Shown here: positions 43,854 through 53,866 of the stretch, piece by piece
How the letters are laid out: every line of letters starts with the position of its first letter
Position numbering within the stretch: position 1 is the stretch's first letter
Assembly: GCF_009729075.1 (NCBI RefSeq)
Contig: NZ_VTGY01000007.1
Coordinates: 289,302 to 353,301, forward strand
Length of the DNA: 64,000 bases
Source of the DNA: Mycolicibacterium sp. CBMA 226
GTDB taxonomy: Bacteria > Actinomycetota > Actinomycetes > Mycobacteriales > Mycobacteriaceae
Direction of reading: 5' to 3'
Notes under the pieces: model-generated
Database searches by the model: none
The model's input: only the letters and a program-made list of their open reading frames with translations
What the model was told of the DNA's origin: nothing
Program-made: the position numbers and the translations under genes

Positions 43854-45347
43854 CTAGGTCGCCGGCACGAAGTCCCGGCCGACGTGCTCCCCCGTCGATG
43901 CCCGCAGGTGCGGCTGGCGCAGGAACACGAACCAGGTGATGACGCCGCATACCACGTAGAAGCCGAGGAACACCCAGAACGCCGTGGTCGCCGAGTGGGC
44001 CGGACCGGCGTAGGACGCGCGGAGCACGATGTTGACGAGCACCCCGCCGAACGCTCCGACGGCACCGGCGAAGCCGATCAGGGCACCCGACATGCTGCGC
44101 GACCACAGCGCCTTCTCCGTGGCACCGAGCTCGTCCTTGCCCTGGGCCTTGGCCTCGAAGATCGACGGGATCATCTTGTAGGTCGAGCCGTTGCCGAGGC
44201 CGGTGAGGATGAACAGCACCATAAACGCCGTGATGTAGACCGCCATCTGAGCGCCCGTTGCCGGGCCCTTGGTGGCGTCGTCCCACATGCCGGTGCTCAC
44301 CAGCACACCGGTGACGAGCGTCATCGCGATGAAGGTGTACAGCGTGATCTTGCCGCCACCGATCTTGTCGGCCAGCTTGCCGCCGAACGGACGCGAGATC
44401 GAGCCGAGCAGCGGGCCGAGGAACGCGATCCACGCGGTGTGGATCGAGGCGTCGAAGTTGGCCTTGGCGAGCTCCTTGGCGGCTTCCTTGGGCAGCTTGG
44501 CCACCGACGCGACGTGGTACTTCTCCAGCAGCGGCGCGACGTCCTGCGCGGTGAAGTTGATGTTCAGGATCTGGGTGAACGCGAAGCTGAAGCCGATGAA
44601 CGAACCGAACGTGCCGATGTAGAGGAAACACATCACCCACGAGTTGCGGAACTTCATGGCCTCGACCATCGCCGACAGGTTCGACTTCTGCCCCTGGATG
44701 TTGTCCATGAACAACGCGGCACCGAGGGCCGCGGCGGCCAGCAGCACCAGGTAGATGGCGCAGACGACCTCCGGGCGCCGGTTGCCCAGCGTGGCGATGG
44801 TGACCAGGCCGATGATCTGGATGACCGGGACTCCGATGTTGCCGCCGCCGGCGTTCAGCCCCAGGGCCCAGCCCTTCAGGCGCTGCGGATAGAAGGCGTT
44901 GATGTTGGTCATCGACGACGCGAAGTTGCCGCCACCGAAGCCGGCGACCGCGGCGACGATCAGGAACGTCGTGTACGACGTTCCCGGATGCATCATGAAG
45001 TACATGGTCAGGGCGCACGGGATGGCGAGCATCAGGGCGCTGAAGATGGTGAAGTTGCGGCCGCCGAACTTGGCCGGTCCGACGGTGTATGGAATGCGCA
45101 TGAAAGCGCCGACCGCGATCGGGACGGCTCCGAGGACGAACTTGCCCAGCGGATCGATGCCATAGACCGCCTGCGGCATGAACAACACCATCACCGACCA
45201 GATGGACCACACCGAGAAGCCGACGTGCTCGGCGAAGATCGACCAGATCAGGTTCCGCTTGGCGATGTCCTTGTTACCGGCGTCCCACGCAGCGACATCC
45301 TCAGCATCCCAGTGCTCGATGTCGCGGTTACGACTCAACAGACTCAC
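43854..45347 (-). CDS. narK: NarK-type nitrate/nitrite transporter (MFS)
   Basis: 497 residues with about 12 membrane segments. The signature segments G-F-G-G-G-N-F-A-S-S-M and G-L-G-N-G-S-T-Y-K-M-I-P (nitrate signature) are present, with conserved Arg in R-I-P-Y-T. It is of the NarK type with an N-terminal acidic extension (D-A-E-D-V-A-A-W-D). It should import nitrate for the reductase at 38-42 kb, though the two genes are separated by the GntR/hydroxylase pair. Confidence 0.92.
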   Translation of the reverse strand: MSLLSRNRDIEHWDAEDVAAWDAGNKDIAKRNLIWSIFAEHVGFSVWSIWSVMVLFMPQAVYGIDPLGKFVLGAVPIAVGAFMRIPYTVGPAKFGGRNFTIFSALMLAIPCALTMYFMMHPGTSYTTFLIVAAVAGFGGGNFASSMTNINAFYPQRLKGWALGLNAGGGNIGVPVIQIIGLVTIATLGNRRPEVVCAIYLVLLAAAALGAALFMDNIQGQKSNLSAMVEAMKFRNSWVMCFLYIGTFGSFIGFSFAFTQILNINFTAQDVAPLLEKYHVASVAKLPKEAAKELAKANFDASIHTAWIAFLGPLLGSISRPFGGKLADKIGGGKITLYTFIAMTLVTGVLVSTGMWDDATKGPATGAQMAVYITAFMVLFILTGLGNGSTYKMIPSIFEAKAQGKDELGATEKALWSRSMSGALIGFAGAVGAFGGVLVNIVLRASYAGPAHSATTAFWVFLGFYVVCGVITWFVFLRQPHLRASTGEHVGRDFVPAT

Positions 45348-45544
45348 AGTGCCTCCAGGCCTCCCAGTACGGAAATCGGTTGCTACATATGTACGGGCGC
45401 GTGATTCCGTAGCTGTTGCCCTTCGATGTCTGCAAAGTCAAGAGGGGCTCATATGCTCGCGCGGGCCCAAGTGACCCGCGTGATTCACAACCGTCGTATC
45501 GACGCAACAAGGGCGAAATAAGCGGGCGGCGGCGCGGCTCTCCC

Positions 45545-45605
45545 GTTGACCCTGCATTCAGGGCGTAGTCGTTCGAGCGACACGCGCCCGGAGTACAGGG
45601 TCAAC
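45545..45605. other. 61-base structured hairpin upstream of narK
   Basis: An outer perfect stem GTTGACCCTG (45545-45554) / CAGGGTCAAC (45596-45605), an inner stem GGGCG / CGCCC (45561-45565 / 45585-45589) and an apical GTCG / CGAC stem with a TTCGAG loop. Symmetric internal loops separate them. The fold reads equally on either strand. It could be an RNA control element or a protein-binding palindrome. Confidence 0.5.
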
Positions 45606-45644
45606 GCGTTTCTGAGTGATTGCGCAACTGACCCCGAAACCAAG

Positions 45645-45676
45645 CACCGCCGCGACGGGATCCCGTCGCGGCGGTG
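45645..45676 (-). terminator. Perfect GC-rich palindrome, terminator of Rv2144c-like gene
   Basis: A 16-bp perfect palindrome with no loop bases (CACCGCCGCGACGGGA and complement), 28 bases beyond the stop at 45705. It also lies at the end of the dcw-side transcription unit. Confidence 0.7.
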
Positions 45677-45704
45677 ACTTCGATTGAAACTGGGAACGGC
45701 GGGC

Positions 45705-46280
45705 TCAGGCCTTCTTGGCCTCGTCCACGTCCGCTTTGGTGTCTTTGGCTTCGTCGGTGTCTTTGGCTTCGTCGGTGCCTTTGGCTACTTCGGTGCCCTT
45801 GGCTTCCTCGGCGCCCTCGGAGGCGTCCTGCGCCTCGCCAGACTTCTCGGTCTCCTCGGCGGCCTCGGGCTCTGCGGACTCTTCCGGAGCCTCGTCGACA
45901 GCTTCTTCGGCTGCGGGCTCATCACCCTCAGCCTTTTCGGCCTGAGCTACTTCGGTGTGAGCCTCGTCAGCTTTGGCTTCGTCCGCTGGAACCGCTTCGG
46001 CGACAACGGTTTCCGGTTCGGCCTCGGCCTCGTCCTCGGGATAGTCCTCGGTGGCCGCCCCTGTGGTGTCGGCGTCACCGGCGTCACCGCCAGCGGCGCC
46101 GGACTCGGCCGGTGCCTCGCCGCCGCGCGAGCGTTCCCGCAGCGCGTCGACGATGAGCAGCAACACCCCGATGACGCTGGCGCCGATGCACACCCAGGCG
46201 ATCAGCTCATTGCTGGTGACGATTGCGGTCACCAGCGCGGTCAGGCCGATGAGGGCAAGGACCAGGGCAATGATCAGCAT
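45705..46280 (-). CDS. Membrane protein with long acidic tail (Rv2144c-like)
   Basis: 191 residues, longer than the 118 or so of M. tuberculosis Rv2144c. Two N-terminal membrane helices (L-I-I-A-L-V-L-A-L-I-G-L, I-A-W-V-C-I-G-A-S-V-I-G-V-L-L-L-I-V-D) precede a highly acidic, Glu/Ala-rich cytoplasmic or exported tail. The tail ends in tandem D-E-A-K-D-T hexapeptides (18-bp repeats). It sits next to wag31 in the division cluster; function unknown. Confidence 0.85.
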   Translation of the reverse strand: MLIIALVLALIGLTALVTAIVTSNELIAWVCIGASVIGVLLLIVDALRERSRGGEAPAESGAAGGDAGDADTTGAATEDYPEDEAEAEPETVVAEAVPADEAKADEAHTEVAQAEKAEGDEPAAEEAVDEAPEESAEPEAAEETEKSGEAQDASEGAEEAKGTEVAKGTDEAKDTDEAKDTKADVDEAKKA

Positions 46281-46290
46281 TGGTCAGCCG

Positions 46291-47100
46291 TCAGCTGTTG
46301 CCCCGGTTGAACTGGCCAAAGCCAGCACCTTCGCCACCGGCCGCCGAGTCCGCCGGAGCGGCAGAACCGCGCTGGCCGAGCTCTTCGAGCTGGGACTCCA
46401 GGTAGGTCTTGAGGCGGGTGCGGTACTCGCGCTCGAACGTGCGGAGCTGCTCCAGGCGGCCTTCGAGCACCGTGCGCTGCTGGTTGATGTTGCCCATGAT
46501 CTCGGTGTGCTTGCGCTCGGCGTCGGCCTGCAGGGCGTCGGCCTTGTCCTGGGCCTGACGCAGCTGGGCCTCTGAACGGGTCTGCGCGTCGGCCAGCATG
46601 GCGTCAGCGCGCGACTTGGCGTCGGCGAGCGTCGTCTCGGCGGTGCGCTTCGCATCGGTGACCATGGCCTCGGCCTGCGCGCGGGCATCGGCGAGGGTCT
46701 TGTCGGCCTCGGCCTTGGCCGAACCGGTAAGGCGGTCGGCGGTGTCCTGGGCCAGGCTAAGCACCTTGGCCGCGCGGACGTGGTGGTCCTCGCCGACCGG
46801 CGCGGCGACCGGCGCGGCGACGGGAGCGGCCACCGGCGCGGGCGCCGCGACGGGCTCGGGCTCCGGCTCGGGCTTGGTGAAGACGGGGGCCGCCACCGGC
46901 TGGCCGGTGCGGGCCGACTGGAGTTCGGCGTCGAGCTCGGCGACCCGCTGCCGCAGATCGCTGTTCTCTTCGATTAGCCGAGTCAGCTCAGTCTCGACGA
47001 GATCGAGGAATGCATCGACCTCGTCCTCGTTATAACCGCGCTTGCCAATCGGCGGCTTGCTGAATGCGACGTTGTGGACGTCAGCCGGAGTTAGCGGCAT
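46291..47100 (-). CDS. wag31: Wag31 (DivIVA), polar growth protein
   Basis: 269 residues from M-P-L-T-P-A-D-V-H, the start used in M. tuberculosis; an upstream in-frame ATG at 47130 is unlikely. The conserved N-terminal membrane-binding domain ([17 protein letters not shown]) is followed by a variable linker rich in P, A and V (A-P-V-A repeats) and a long coiled coil ([20 protein letters not shown]). It assembles at poles and septa to guide tip extension. Confidence 0.95.
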   Translation of the reverse strand: MPLTPADVHNVAFSKPPIGKRGYNEDEVDAFLDLVETELTRLIEENSDLRQRVAELDAELQSARTGQPVAAPVFTKPEPEPEPVAAPAPVAAPVAAPVAAPVGEDHHVRAAKVLSLAQDTADRLTGSAKAEADKTLADARAQAEAMVTDAKRTAETTLADAKSRADAMLADAQTRSEAQLRQAQDKADALQADAERKHTEIMGNINQQRTVLEGRLEQLRTFEREYRTRLKTYLESQLEELGQRGSAAPADSAAGGEGAGFGQFNRGNS

Positions 47101-47138
47101 CTTCTGCCCCCTTGCAGTCTGGACCGTCAATCGGTGTC

Positions 47139-47170
47139 AAAGTGTAGAGCGATCAAAGTGTAGAGCGATC
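47139..47170 (-). repeat. Tandem 16-bp duplication in the wag31 promoter
   Basis: AAAGTGTAGAGCGATC occurs twice in succession (47139-47154 and 47155-47170), 39 bases upstream of the wag31 start. On the minus strand each copy reads GATCGCTCTACACTTT, so a -10-like TACACT is duplicated 16 bp apart. Confidence 0.65.
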
Positions 47171-47307
47171 GTGGAGTAACTGGCGTCCATCCTGTCACAG
47201 CAGACCCGTCGGTTGCAGGCGAGGGCCGGAATTAAGAACGAATTTCAATGTTTCATTGGAATTCGGCAACGCGACCTGGCGCCCGGCGCCAATTGACCAA
47301 AACGAAA

Positions 47308-47345
47308 GAAGCGCATTAATTACATAAATGTAATTAATGCGCTTC
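47308..47345 (-). terminator. AT-rich hairpin downstream of yggT
   Basis: An 18-bp perfect stem (GAAGCGCATTAATTACAT and complement) with a 2-base centre, 23 bases after the yggT stop. Unusually AT-rich for this genome. It would separate yggT transcription from wag31. Confidence 0.7.
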
Positions 47346-47368
47346 CGCAGGTCAGGGGAACGCCGCGC

Positions 47369-47662
47369 TCAGGCCCCGACCTGGTCGAAGGACAACCGCA
47401 TCCCGATGAACACCACCATGAGCAGCACCACGATGGACAAGTCAACCCGGACCGGCCCGATGGTCAATGGCGGAATCAAACGCCGCAACAGCTTCACCGG
47501 AGGATCGGTCACGGTCATGATCGCTTCAAGAATCACCACCGTCAGCCCTCTCGGCTGCCAGTCGCGGCTGAATCCGCGAATGAACTCCACCACCACGCGG
47601 GCGATCAGCAGCAGCCAGAAGACGAACAGCGCAAAACCCAGAATGTCGAAGAACAGGGTCAA
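47369..47662 (-). CDS. YggT-family membrane protein (Rv2146c-like)
   Basis: 97 residues from a TTG at 47662 chosen for the GAGG site upstream and the match to the length of Rv2146c; a GTG at 47677 is possible. Two YggT membrane helices (F-A-L-F-V-F-W-L-L-L-I-A-R-V-V-V-E-F; L-S-I-V-V-L-L-M-V-V-F-I-G) enclose the conserved T-D-P-P-V-K-L-L-R-R segment. It lies in the sepF-wag31 division cluster; its role there is not established. Confidence 0.85.
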   Translation of the reverse strand: MTLFFDILGFALFVFWLLLIARVVVEFIRGFSRDWQPRGLTVVILEAIMTVTDPPVKLLRRLIPPLTIGPVRVDLSIVVLLMVVFIGMRLSFDQVGA

Positions 47663-47784
47663 TGCAACAGACCTCACTAGCGCGGGAAAAGCGCCGACTG
47701 CTGCCGGCGCTTGTGCACGAGCCTACCTAACGCAGACCCCTCCGGCCGGGGGCCGAAGGGGTCTTGCGTAGTGCCGTATAGGTG

Positions 47785-48426
47785 TTACTGGTAGCTGTAG
47801 AAGCCCGCCTCGGCGATCCGGCGACGCTCCTCTGCACTGACGTCGACGTCGGCCGGCGACAGTAGGAAGACCTTGGTCGCGACCTTGTCGAACGAGCCGC
47901 GCAGCGCGAAGGCCAGTCCCGCGGCGAAGTCGACCAGGCGCTTGGCGTCGGCGTTGTCCATCGACACCAGATCCATGATCACCGGGGTGCCGTCGCGGAA
48001 GCGCTCGCCGATGGTGCGGGCCTCGCTGTAGTCCTTGGGGCGCAGCGTGGTGATCTTGGCCAGGGCACTGCCGGCCTCGAACAGCTCGGCCATCCGGCGG
48101 GGCTCCATGGCGACGGCGCCACGGGTGGCACCACGCAGGGTGTTGAAGCGCGGACGCTCGAACTCGCGCGGGCCGCGGGCCGGCATCTCCTCGTAGCCGC
48201 CGCGGTAACCCATTGGGGCGCTTTCGTATTCGCGGCCCATGCGGTCGTCGTAGCCACGCGGTTCGCCACGACCGTAGTCATCGTCCTCGAAACGCTCGTC
48301 GCGGGCGCGGCGGGGGGCAGCCTGGTAGGAGCGCGCCGGACGCTCTTCATCGTCGTAGTACTCGTCGTCATAGTCGTCCATCGGCGCCATACCGAAGTAG
48401 GCCTTGACCTTGTGCAGTGTGCTCAT
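47785..48426 (-). CDS. sepF: Cell division protein SepF
   Basis: 213 residues. The N-terminal amphipathic helix [12 protein letters not shown] anchors to membrane. A variable linker rich in D, E, R, Y and G follows, and the C-terminal FtsZ-binding domain ([11 protein letters not shown], then [11 protein letters not shown]) is conserved. It tethers FtsZ at the septum in mycobacteria, where FtsA is absent. Confidence 0.95.
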   Translation of the reverse strand: MSTLHKVKAYFGMAPMDDYDDEYYDDEERPARSYQAAPRRARDERFEDDDYGRGEPRGYDDRMGREYESAPMGYRGGYEEMPARGPREFERPRFNTLRGATRGAVAMEPRRMAELFEAGSALAKITTLRPKDYSEARTIGERFRDGTPVIMDLVSMDNADAKRLVDFAAGLAFALRGSFDKVATKVFLLSPADVDVSAEERRRIAEAGFYSYQ

Positions 48427-48491
48427 CGGATGCCCCTAGCTAAGAATGTGGTGTCTGGTGACTGTGATGTAAGTGTGACTGGAGTGACTAC

Positions 48492-49295
48492 TCATGGTGA
48501 CGTTAGAGGACGCGGTCCCATTAACGCGGTACCGACACGCACACACGTTGACCCGTGTCGCACCGCAATTTCCAGGTCGTTCGACATGCCCGCGGACAAG
48601 CCCAGCCGGTGGGGGTATTGCGTTTGGACCCTGAGCAATTCAGCCTCCAGCCGCGCAAACTCCCCTTCAGCGTCACTGGCCAGGGGTGGGATGGCCATCA
48701 GACCCGCCAAGCCCAGGCCCGGCGCGGCGTGCGCAGCCGCGCACAATTCGTCGACCAGGTCGGGCCGGTCCACGGGCACCCCGCCGCGCAACGGATCTCC
48801 GTCGAGACTGACCTGGATGTAGACCTGCAACTCCTCGGACCTACGGCCTTGGTCCAGCGCTTCGACCGCACCGCGGGACAGCGCCGCCACCAAAGGCGCG
48901 GTATCCACCGAATGCGCCGCCGCCGCCCACCGTGCGATGGCCCGCGCTTTGTTGCGCTGAATTCGGCCGATCATGTGCCACCGAATTGCATTGTTCGACT
49001 CTATGTTCGATGACGAATCCAACAATTCGCCCGAAGCTGTGATCAATTTCTTGTTCGACAAGGCATGCGACACCTCGGCGACTTTGCCCGCGGCTTCCTG
49101 CTCCCGCGATTCGCCGAATGCCCGGCACCCCAATCCATACAGCGCAACAACATCACTCGCCGGAAAGAATTTGGTCACCGGAAGAAATTCGATGTCGGCC
49201 CGATTCCGGCCGGCAGCTTCCGCCGCGGCAGCTATTCGTGCCTGAATCCGGGCCAGCGACGCGGCCAGCTCGGCCTCGCGCGGCGCGCCGGTCAT
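48492..49295 (-). CDS. YggS-family PLP homeostasis protein (Rv2148c-like)
   Basis: 267 residues from ATG 49295, set by ATGA overlap with pgeF. The PLP lysine is in L-P-V-T-K-F-F-P, and the phosphate-binding G-L-S-A-G-M-S-N-D and final G-T-A-L-M-G are intact. Between K-V-A-E-V and W-H-M-I-G is a segment of about 30 residues (N-K-K-L-I-T-A-S-G-E-L-L, then S-S-S-N-I-E-S-N-N) coded by AT-rich DNA near 48975-49060, which is about 14 residues longer than the M. tuberculosis loop there. It buffers PLP in the cell. Confidence 0.9.
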   Translation of the reverse strand: MTGAPREAELAASLARIQARIAAAAEAAGRNRADIEFLPVTKFFPASDVVALYGLGCRAFGESREQEAAGKVAEVSHALSNKKLITASGELLDSSSNIESNNAIRWHMIGRIQRNKARAIARWAAAAHSVDTAPLVAALSRGAVEALDQGRRSEELQVYIQVSLDGDPLRGGVPVDRPDLVDELCAAAHAAPGLGLAGLMAIPPLASDAEGEFARLEAELLRVQTQYPHRLGLSAGMSNDLEIAVRHGSTCVRVGTALMGPRPLTSP

Positions 49296-50002
49296 TCCAT
49301 CCACACCACCGACGCCAGCCGCCCGGTCGGGGCACCGCGTCGGTGACTGAACAGATTCGGATCGTCGACCGTGCATCGCGGGTCGATGTCGATGGCCTTG
49401 ATACCCAAACCCGCCAACTGCTTGGCGACACCGGCCCGCAGGTCCAAGCCCACCGTGCCGCGGGCGGTGGTGGTGATGCTGCCGGGCAGCACGGCCTCGA
49501 CGTCGTCGGCCATCTCGTAGGGCACCTCATAGTTACGACCGCTGACGGCCGGACCGAGCAGCACCGAGATGTCCTGCACCTGCGCGCCGAGCTTTTGCAT
49601 GGCCTCGACCGTCCGCAGCACCACACCCTTCTGCGCCCCGACCCGTCCGGCATGCACGGCCGCCACCACACCGGCGCGCGCATCACCCAACAGCACCGGC
49701 ACGCAGTCGGCCGTGATCACCGCGAGCGGAAGCCGCGGCGTGGCGGTGACCAGCGCGTCGGTGTCGTCGTAGGCTCCCCCGGCTCCAGTTCCAGGGCCCT
49801 CGACAACTTCGACATGGTCACCGTGCACCTGGTTCATCCACACCAGCGGGCCGTGCCCGATGGCCTCGGCCAGCCGGATCCGATTGGCCGCCACGGCCTT
49901 TGGATCGTCACCGACGTGGTCACCCAGGTTGAACGTGTCGAACGGGGCCTTCGAGACCCCGCCCGCACGCGTCGTAGTCACTCTGCGGATACGGAACGTC
50001 AC
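49292..50002 (-). CDS. pgeF: Peptidoglycan editing factor PgeF (YfiH)
   Basis: 236 residues of the laccase-domain family. Metal or active-site residues are in N-Q-V-H-G-D, T-A-D-C-V-P and V-H-A-G-R-V-G. Formerly called polyphenol oxidase, the family includes an amidase that removes mis-incorporated residues from peptidoglycan precursors. It is coupled to the YggS gene by ATGA and follows ftsZ by 31 bases. Confidence 0.9.
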   Translation of the reverse strand: MTFRIRRVTTTRAGGVSKAPFDTFNLGDHVGDDPKAVAANRIRLAEAIGHGPLVWMNQVHGDHVEVVEGPGTGAGGAYDDTDALVTATPRLPLAVITADCVPVLLGDARAGVVAAVHAGRVGAQKGVVLRTVEAMQKLGAQVQDISVLLGPAVSGRNYEVPYEMADDVEAVLPGSITTTARGTVGLDLRAGVAKQLAGLGIKAIDIDPRCTVDDPNLFSHRRGAPTGRLASVVWME

Positions 50003-50033
50003 GATTCCAAGTATCCGCGTCGCCTCGTCACCG

Positions 50034-51215
50034 TCAGTGCTTCATGAACGGCGGCACGTCGACGTCGTCATCGTCGTCGCCGCGGCCGCCGACACTCACC
50101 GTCACACCGTTGGTCGACGCCGGCACGCTGCCCGGGTCGGTGCCGAACGTACCGAGCTTGCCCGCGCTGGCAGTCGAGAAGGTCTGAGCCCGGTGGGCCC
50201 CACCCGTGGCCGGCGCTGCCGCCGCCGTCGCACCCGGCACCGCCGAGGTGACCGGCTTGCGGCTCTGACCGGCGGTGTCGAACCCGGCCGCGATGACCGT
50301 GACGCGCACCTCGTCGCCCAGCGAATCGTCGATGACGGTTCCGAAGATGATGTTGGCTTCGGGATGGGCGGCGTCCTGCACCAGCGACGCGGCCTCGTTG
50401 ATCTCGAACAGACCCAGGTCGCTGCCACCGGCCACCGACATCAGCACGCCCTGAGCGCCGTCCATCGACGCTTCCAGCAGCGGCGAGTTGATGGCGATCT
50501 CGGCGGCTTTGAGCGCGCGACCGTCGCCGCGGGCCGAGCCGATGCCCATCAACGCCGTGCCGGCGCTGCTCATGACGCCCTTGACGTCGGCGAAGTCGAC
50601 GTTGATCAGACCAGGCGTGGTGATCAGGTCCGTGATGCCCTGGACACCGTTGAGCAGCACCTCGTCGGCGCTGCGGAACGCGTCCATCAGCGAGACCGCG
50701 GCATCGCCCATCTGCAGCAGGCGGTCGTTCGGGATGACGATCAGGGTGTCGCAGCTCTCGCGCAACGCCTGGATGCCGGCCTCGGCCTGGTTCGAGCGGC
50801 GCTTGCCCTCGAACGAGAACGGACGCGTCACGACACCGACCGTCAGCGCGCCGAGCTTGCGGGCGATGCCCGCGACGACAGGTGCGCCGCCGGTACCGGT
50901 ACCGCCGCCCTCACCTGCGGTGACGAACACCATGTCGGCGCCGCGCAGCAGCTCCTCGATCTCGTCCTTGGCATCTTCCGCGGCCTTGCGGCCCACCTCG
51001 GGGTCGGCGCCGGCGCCGAGGCCACGGGTCGAGTCGCGGCCGACGTCGAGCTTGACGTCGGCCTCACTGAGCAGCAGCGCCTGCGCGTCGGTGTTGATCG
51101 CGATGAACTCAACGCCACGAAGGCCCTGTTCGATCATGCGGTTGACGGCGTTGACGCCGCCACCACCGACACCGACCACCTTGATGACGGCGAGGTAGTT
51201 ATGTGGGGGGGTCAT
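50034..51215 (-). CDS. ftsZ: Cell division GTPase FtsZ
   Basis: 393 residues from ATG 51215 with GGGAGG upstream. The tubulin signature G-G-G-T-G-T-G, the N-terminal [14 protein letters not shown] and the T7 loop N-V-D-F-A-D-V are intact. The C-terminal acidic [14 protein letters not shown] tail binds SepF and FtsW. It polymerises as the Z ring. Confidence 0.97.
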   Translation of the reverse strand: MTPPHNYLAVIKVVGVGGGGVNAVNRMIEQGLRGVEFIAINTDAQALLLSEADVKLDVGRDSTRGLGAGADPEVGRKAAEDAKDEIEELLRGADMVFVTAGEGGGTGTGGAPVVAGIARKLGALTVGVVTRPFSFEGKRRSNQAEAGIQALRESCDTLIVIPNDRLLQMGDAAVSLMDAFRSADEVLLNGVQGITDLITTPGLINVDFADVKGVMSSAGTALMGIGSARGDGRALKAAEIAINSPLLEASMDGAQGVLMSVAGGSDLGLFEINEAASLVQDAAHPEANIIFGTVIDDSLGDEVRVTVIAAGFDTAGQSRKPVTSAVPGATAAAAPATGGAHRAQTFSTASAGKLGTFGTDPGSVPASTNGVTVSVGGRGDDDDDVDVPPFMKH

Positions 51216-51431
51216 TGGTCGTCTTCCTCCCTGGATGGGCCTGGATCGGGTTGTCCGGAGCAAAACTCCCTGAATCAAAACCCTCAACCTCAACCATAGG
51301 CTTAGAGTTATGTCAAGTTGTTCCGCGCAAACAGAACGGTAGGGGGCCGCCGCGCCGCAGCCGTGCAGGCGCGCCGAGAGTTCACGCGATTTTTCTTCGC
51401 CCGGCCAGCAGAGCCGCCCGTGACGGATGAC
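51216..51431 (-). promoter_or_regulatory. ftsZ upstream region
   Basis: 216 bases between ftsQ and ftsZ. On the minus strand TTGACATAACTCTAAGCC precedes GTTGAGG repeated in GGTTGAGGTTGAGG. The AT-rich block around 51290-51320 is the likely ftsZ promoter; no -10 with standard spacing is certain. Confidence 0.4.
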
Positions 51432-52414
51432 CTACTTCACAGTGGGCAGGTCGGGACTGGACACGTCATAGGTGTGCCCCGGCTGAGTGAGCAGCGCGCC
51501 CAGCTTCAGCGCCTTCTCCTCGGTGCGGTCGGTGGTCCCCCAGATGACCTCGCGACCGTCGCCCAGCGTCAGGGTCACGGCGGCGACCGACGGTGCCCCG
51601 ACGCGCGCGACCTGGCTGAACACCTCGGGACGCAGCGACAGCAGCACCTCGAGGGCCGCGAGCGTCGCGGGGTCCTTGGGGCCGGGATTGTCGGCATCCA
51701 GGTACGGCAGGCCCTGCGGCGGCGGCTCGGTCGCGAAATCCACGCCGTCCCTGTCGAACAGGTGCGGGCCGTCCGGATACTCCTTGGCGGCCACCGGAAC
51801 CCGTTCGACCACCGTGATCCGCAAGGTGGACGGGTACTCCCGCTGCACCCGGGCGCTGGCCACCCGCCGGATCGTGGCGACCCGTTCGGCCACGGCGTCG
51901 GTGTTGACCTGCAGCAGCGGCGTGTCCGGTTTGACCGCGGCCGCCGCCGTCACCGCGTCCTCGGTCAGGGTTGCCAGACCGGTGACCACGGTGTGGCGGA
52001 CCGCCATGATCGGCGTGAAGTAGAGCACCAGGCCCAGCGCGACCGCGACGACGGCCGCCACCGCCGACCAAAGCAACAACTTCAGCCCACGGATGACGCC
52101 GCGCGTGGGCGCCTTCGGCTGGTCGCTGAGGCCCGCCGCCCGCCGTCGGGCCTCCTGACGTGCCTGTTCCAAGGCCCGGGCCCGCTCCAGCGCGATCCGG
52201 CGTTCCTCCCGCTCACGCCGGGCGCGGCGACGGGGGCCCTCGTAATCGGGTGACGCGGGATCAGCCGACGCGGCGTCGGGCGCGTCCCCATCCGCGGGGT
52301 CCCCTGCGCCGGGTTCGGTTGCGCCGGCCGCCGCGACGGTGTCGGCCGAGATGTCGTCTGTCGTGTCGTCCTGCGCCGCAACCGGATCCGGCTCCCCCGA
52401 GCCATCCGCCACGG

Positions 52415-52418
<4 letters not shown>
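51432..52418 (-). CDS. ftsQ: Cell division protein FtsQ
   Basis: 328 residues. A long disordered acidic then basic cytoplasmic part (to about 110), one membrane helix ([20 protein letters not shown]), then POTRA ([12 protein letters not shown]) and FtsQ beta domains outside. Its ATG overlaps murC's stop. It is part of the FtsQLB complex that activates septal synthesis. Confidence 0.93.

Positions 52419-53862
<1,444 letters not shown>

Positions 53863-53866
<4 letters not shown>

Larger units (their letters stand above)
45348..45704. other. Intergenic region upstream of narK
   Basis: 357 bases between narK (minus) and the next minus-strand gene. It holds a long structured hairpin (45545-45605) and a perfect palindrome (45645-45676) that serves as terminator of the upstream gene. 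I see no ORF of interest in the rest. The narK promoter should lie at about 45360-45500. Confidence 0.6.
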
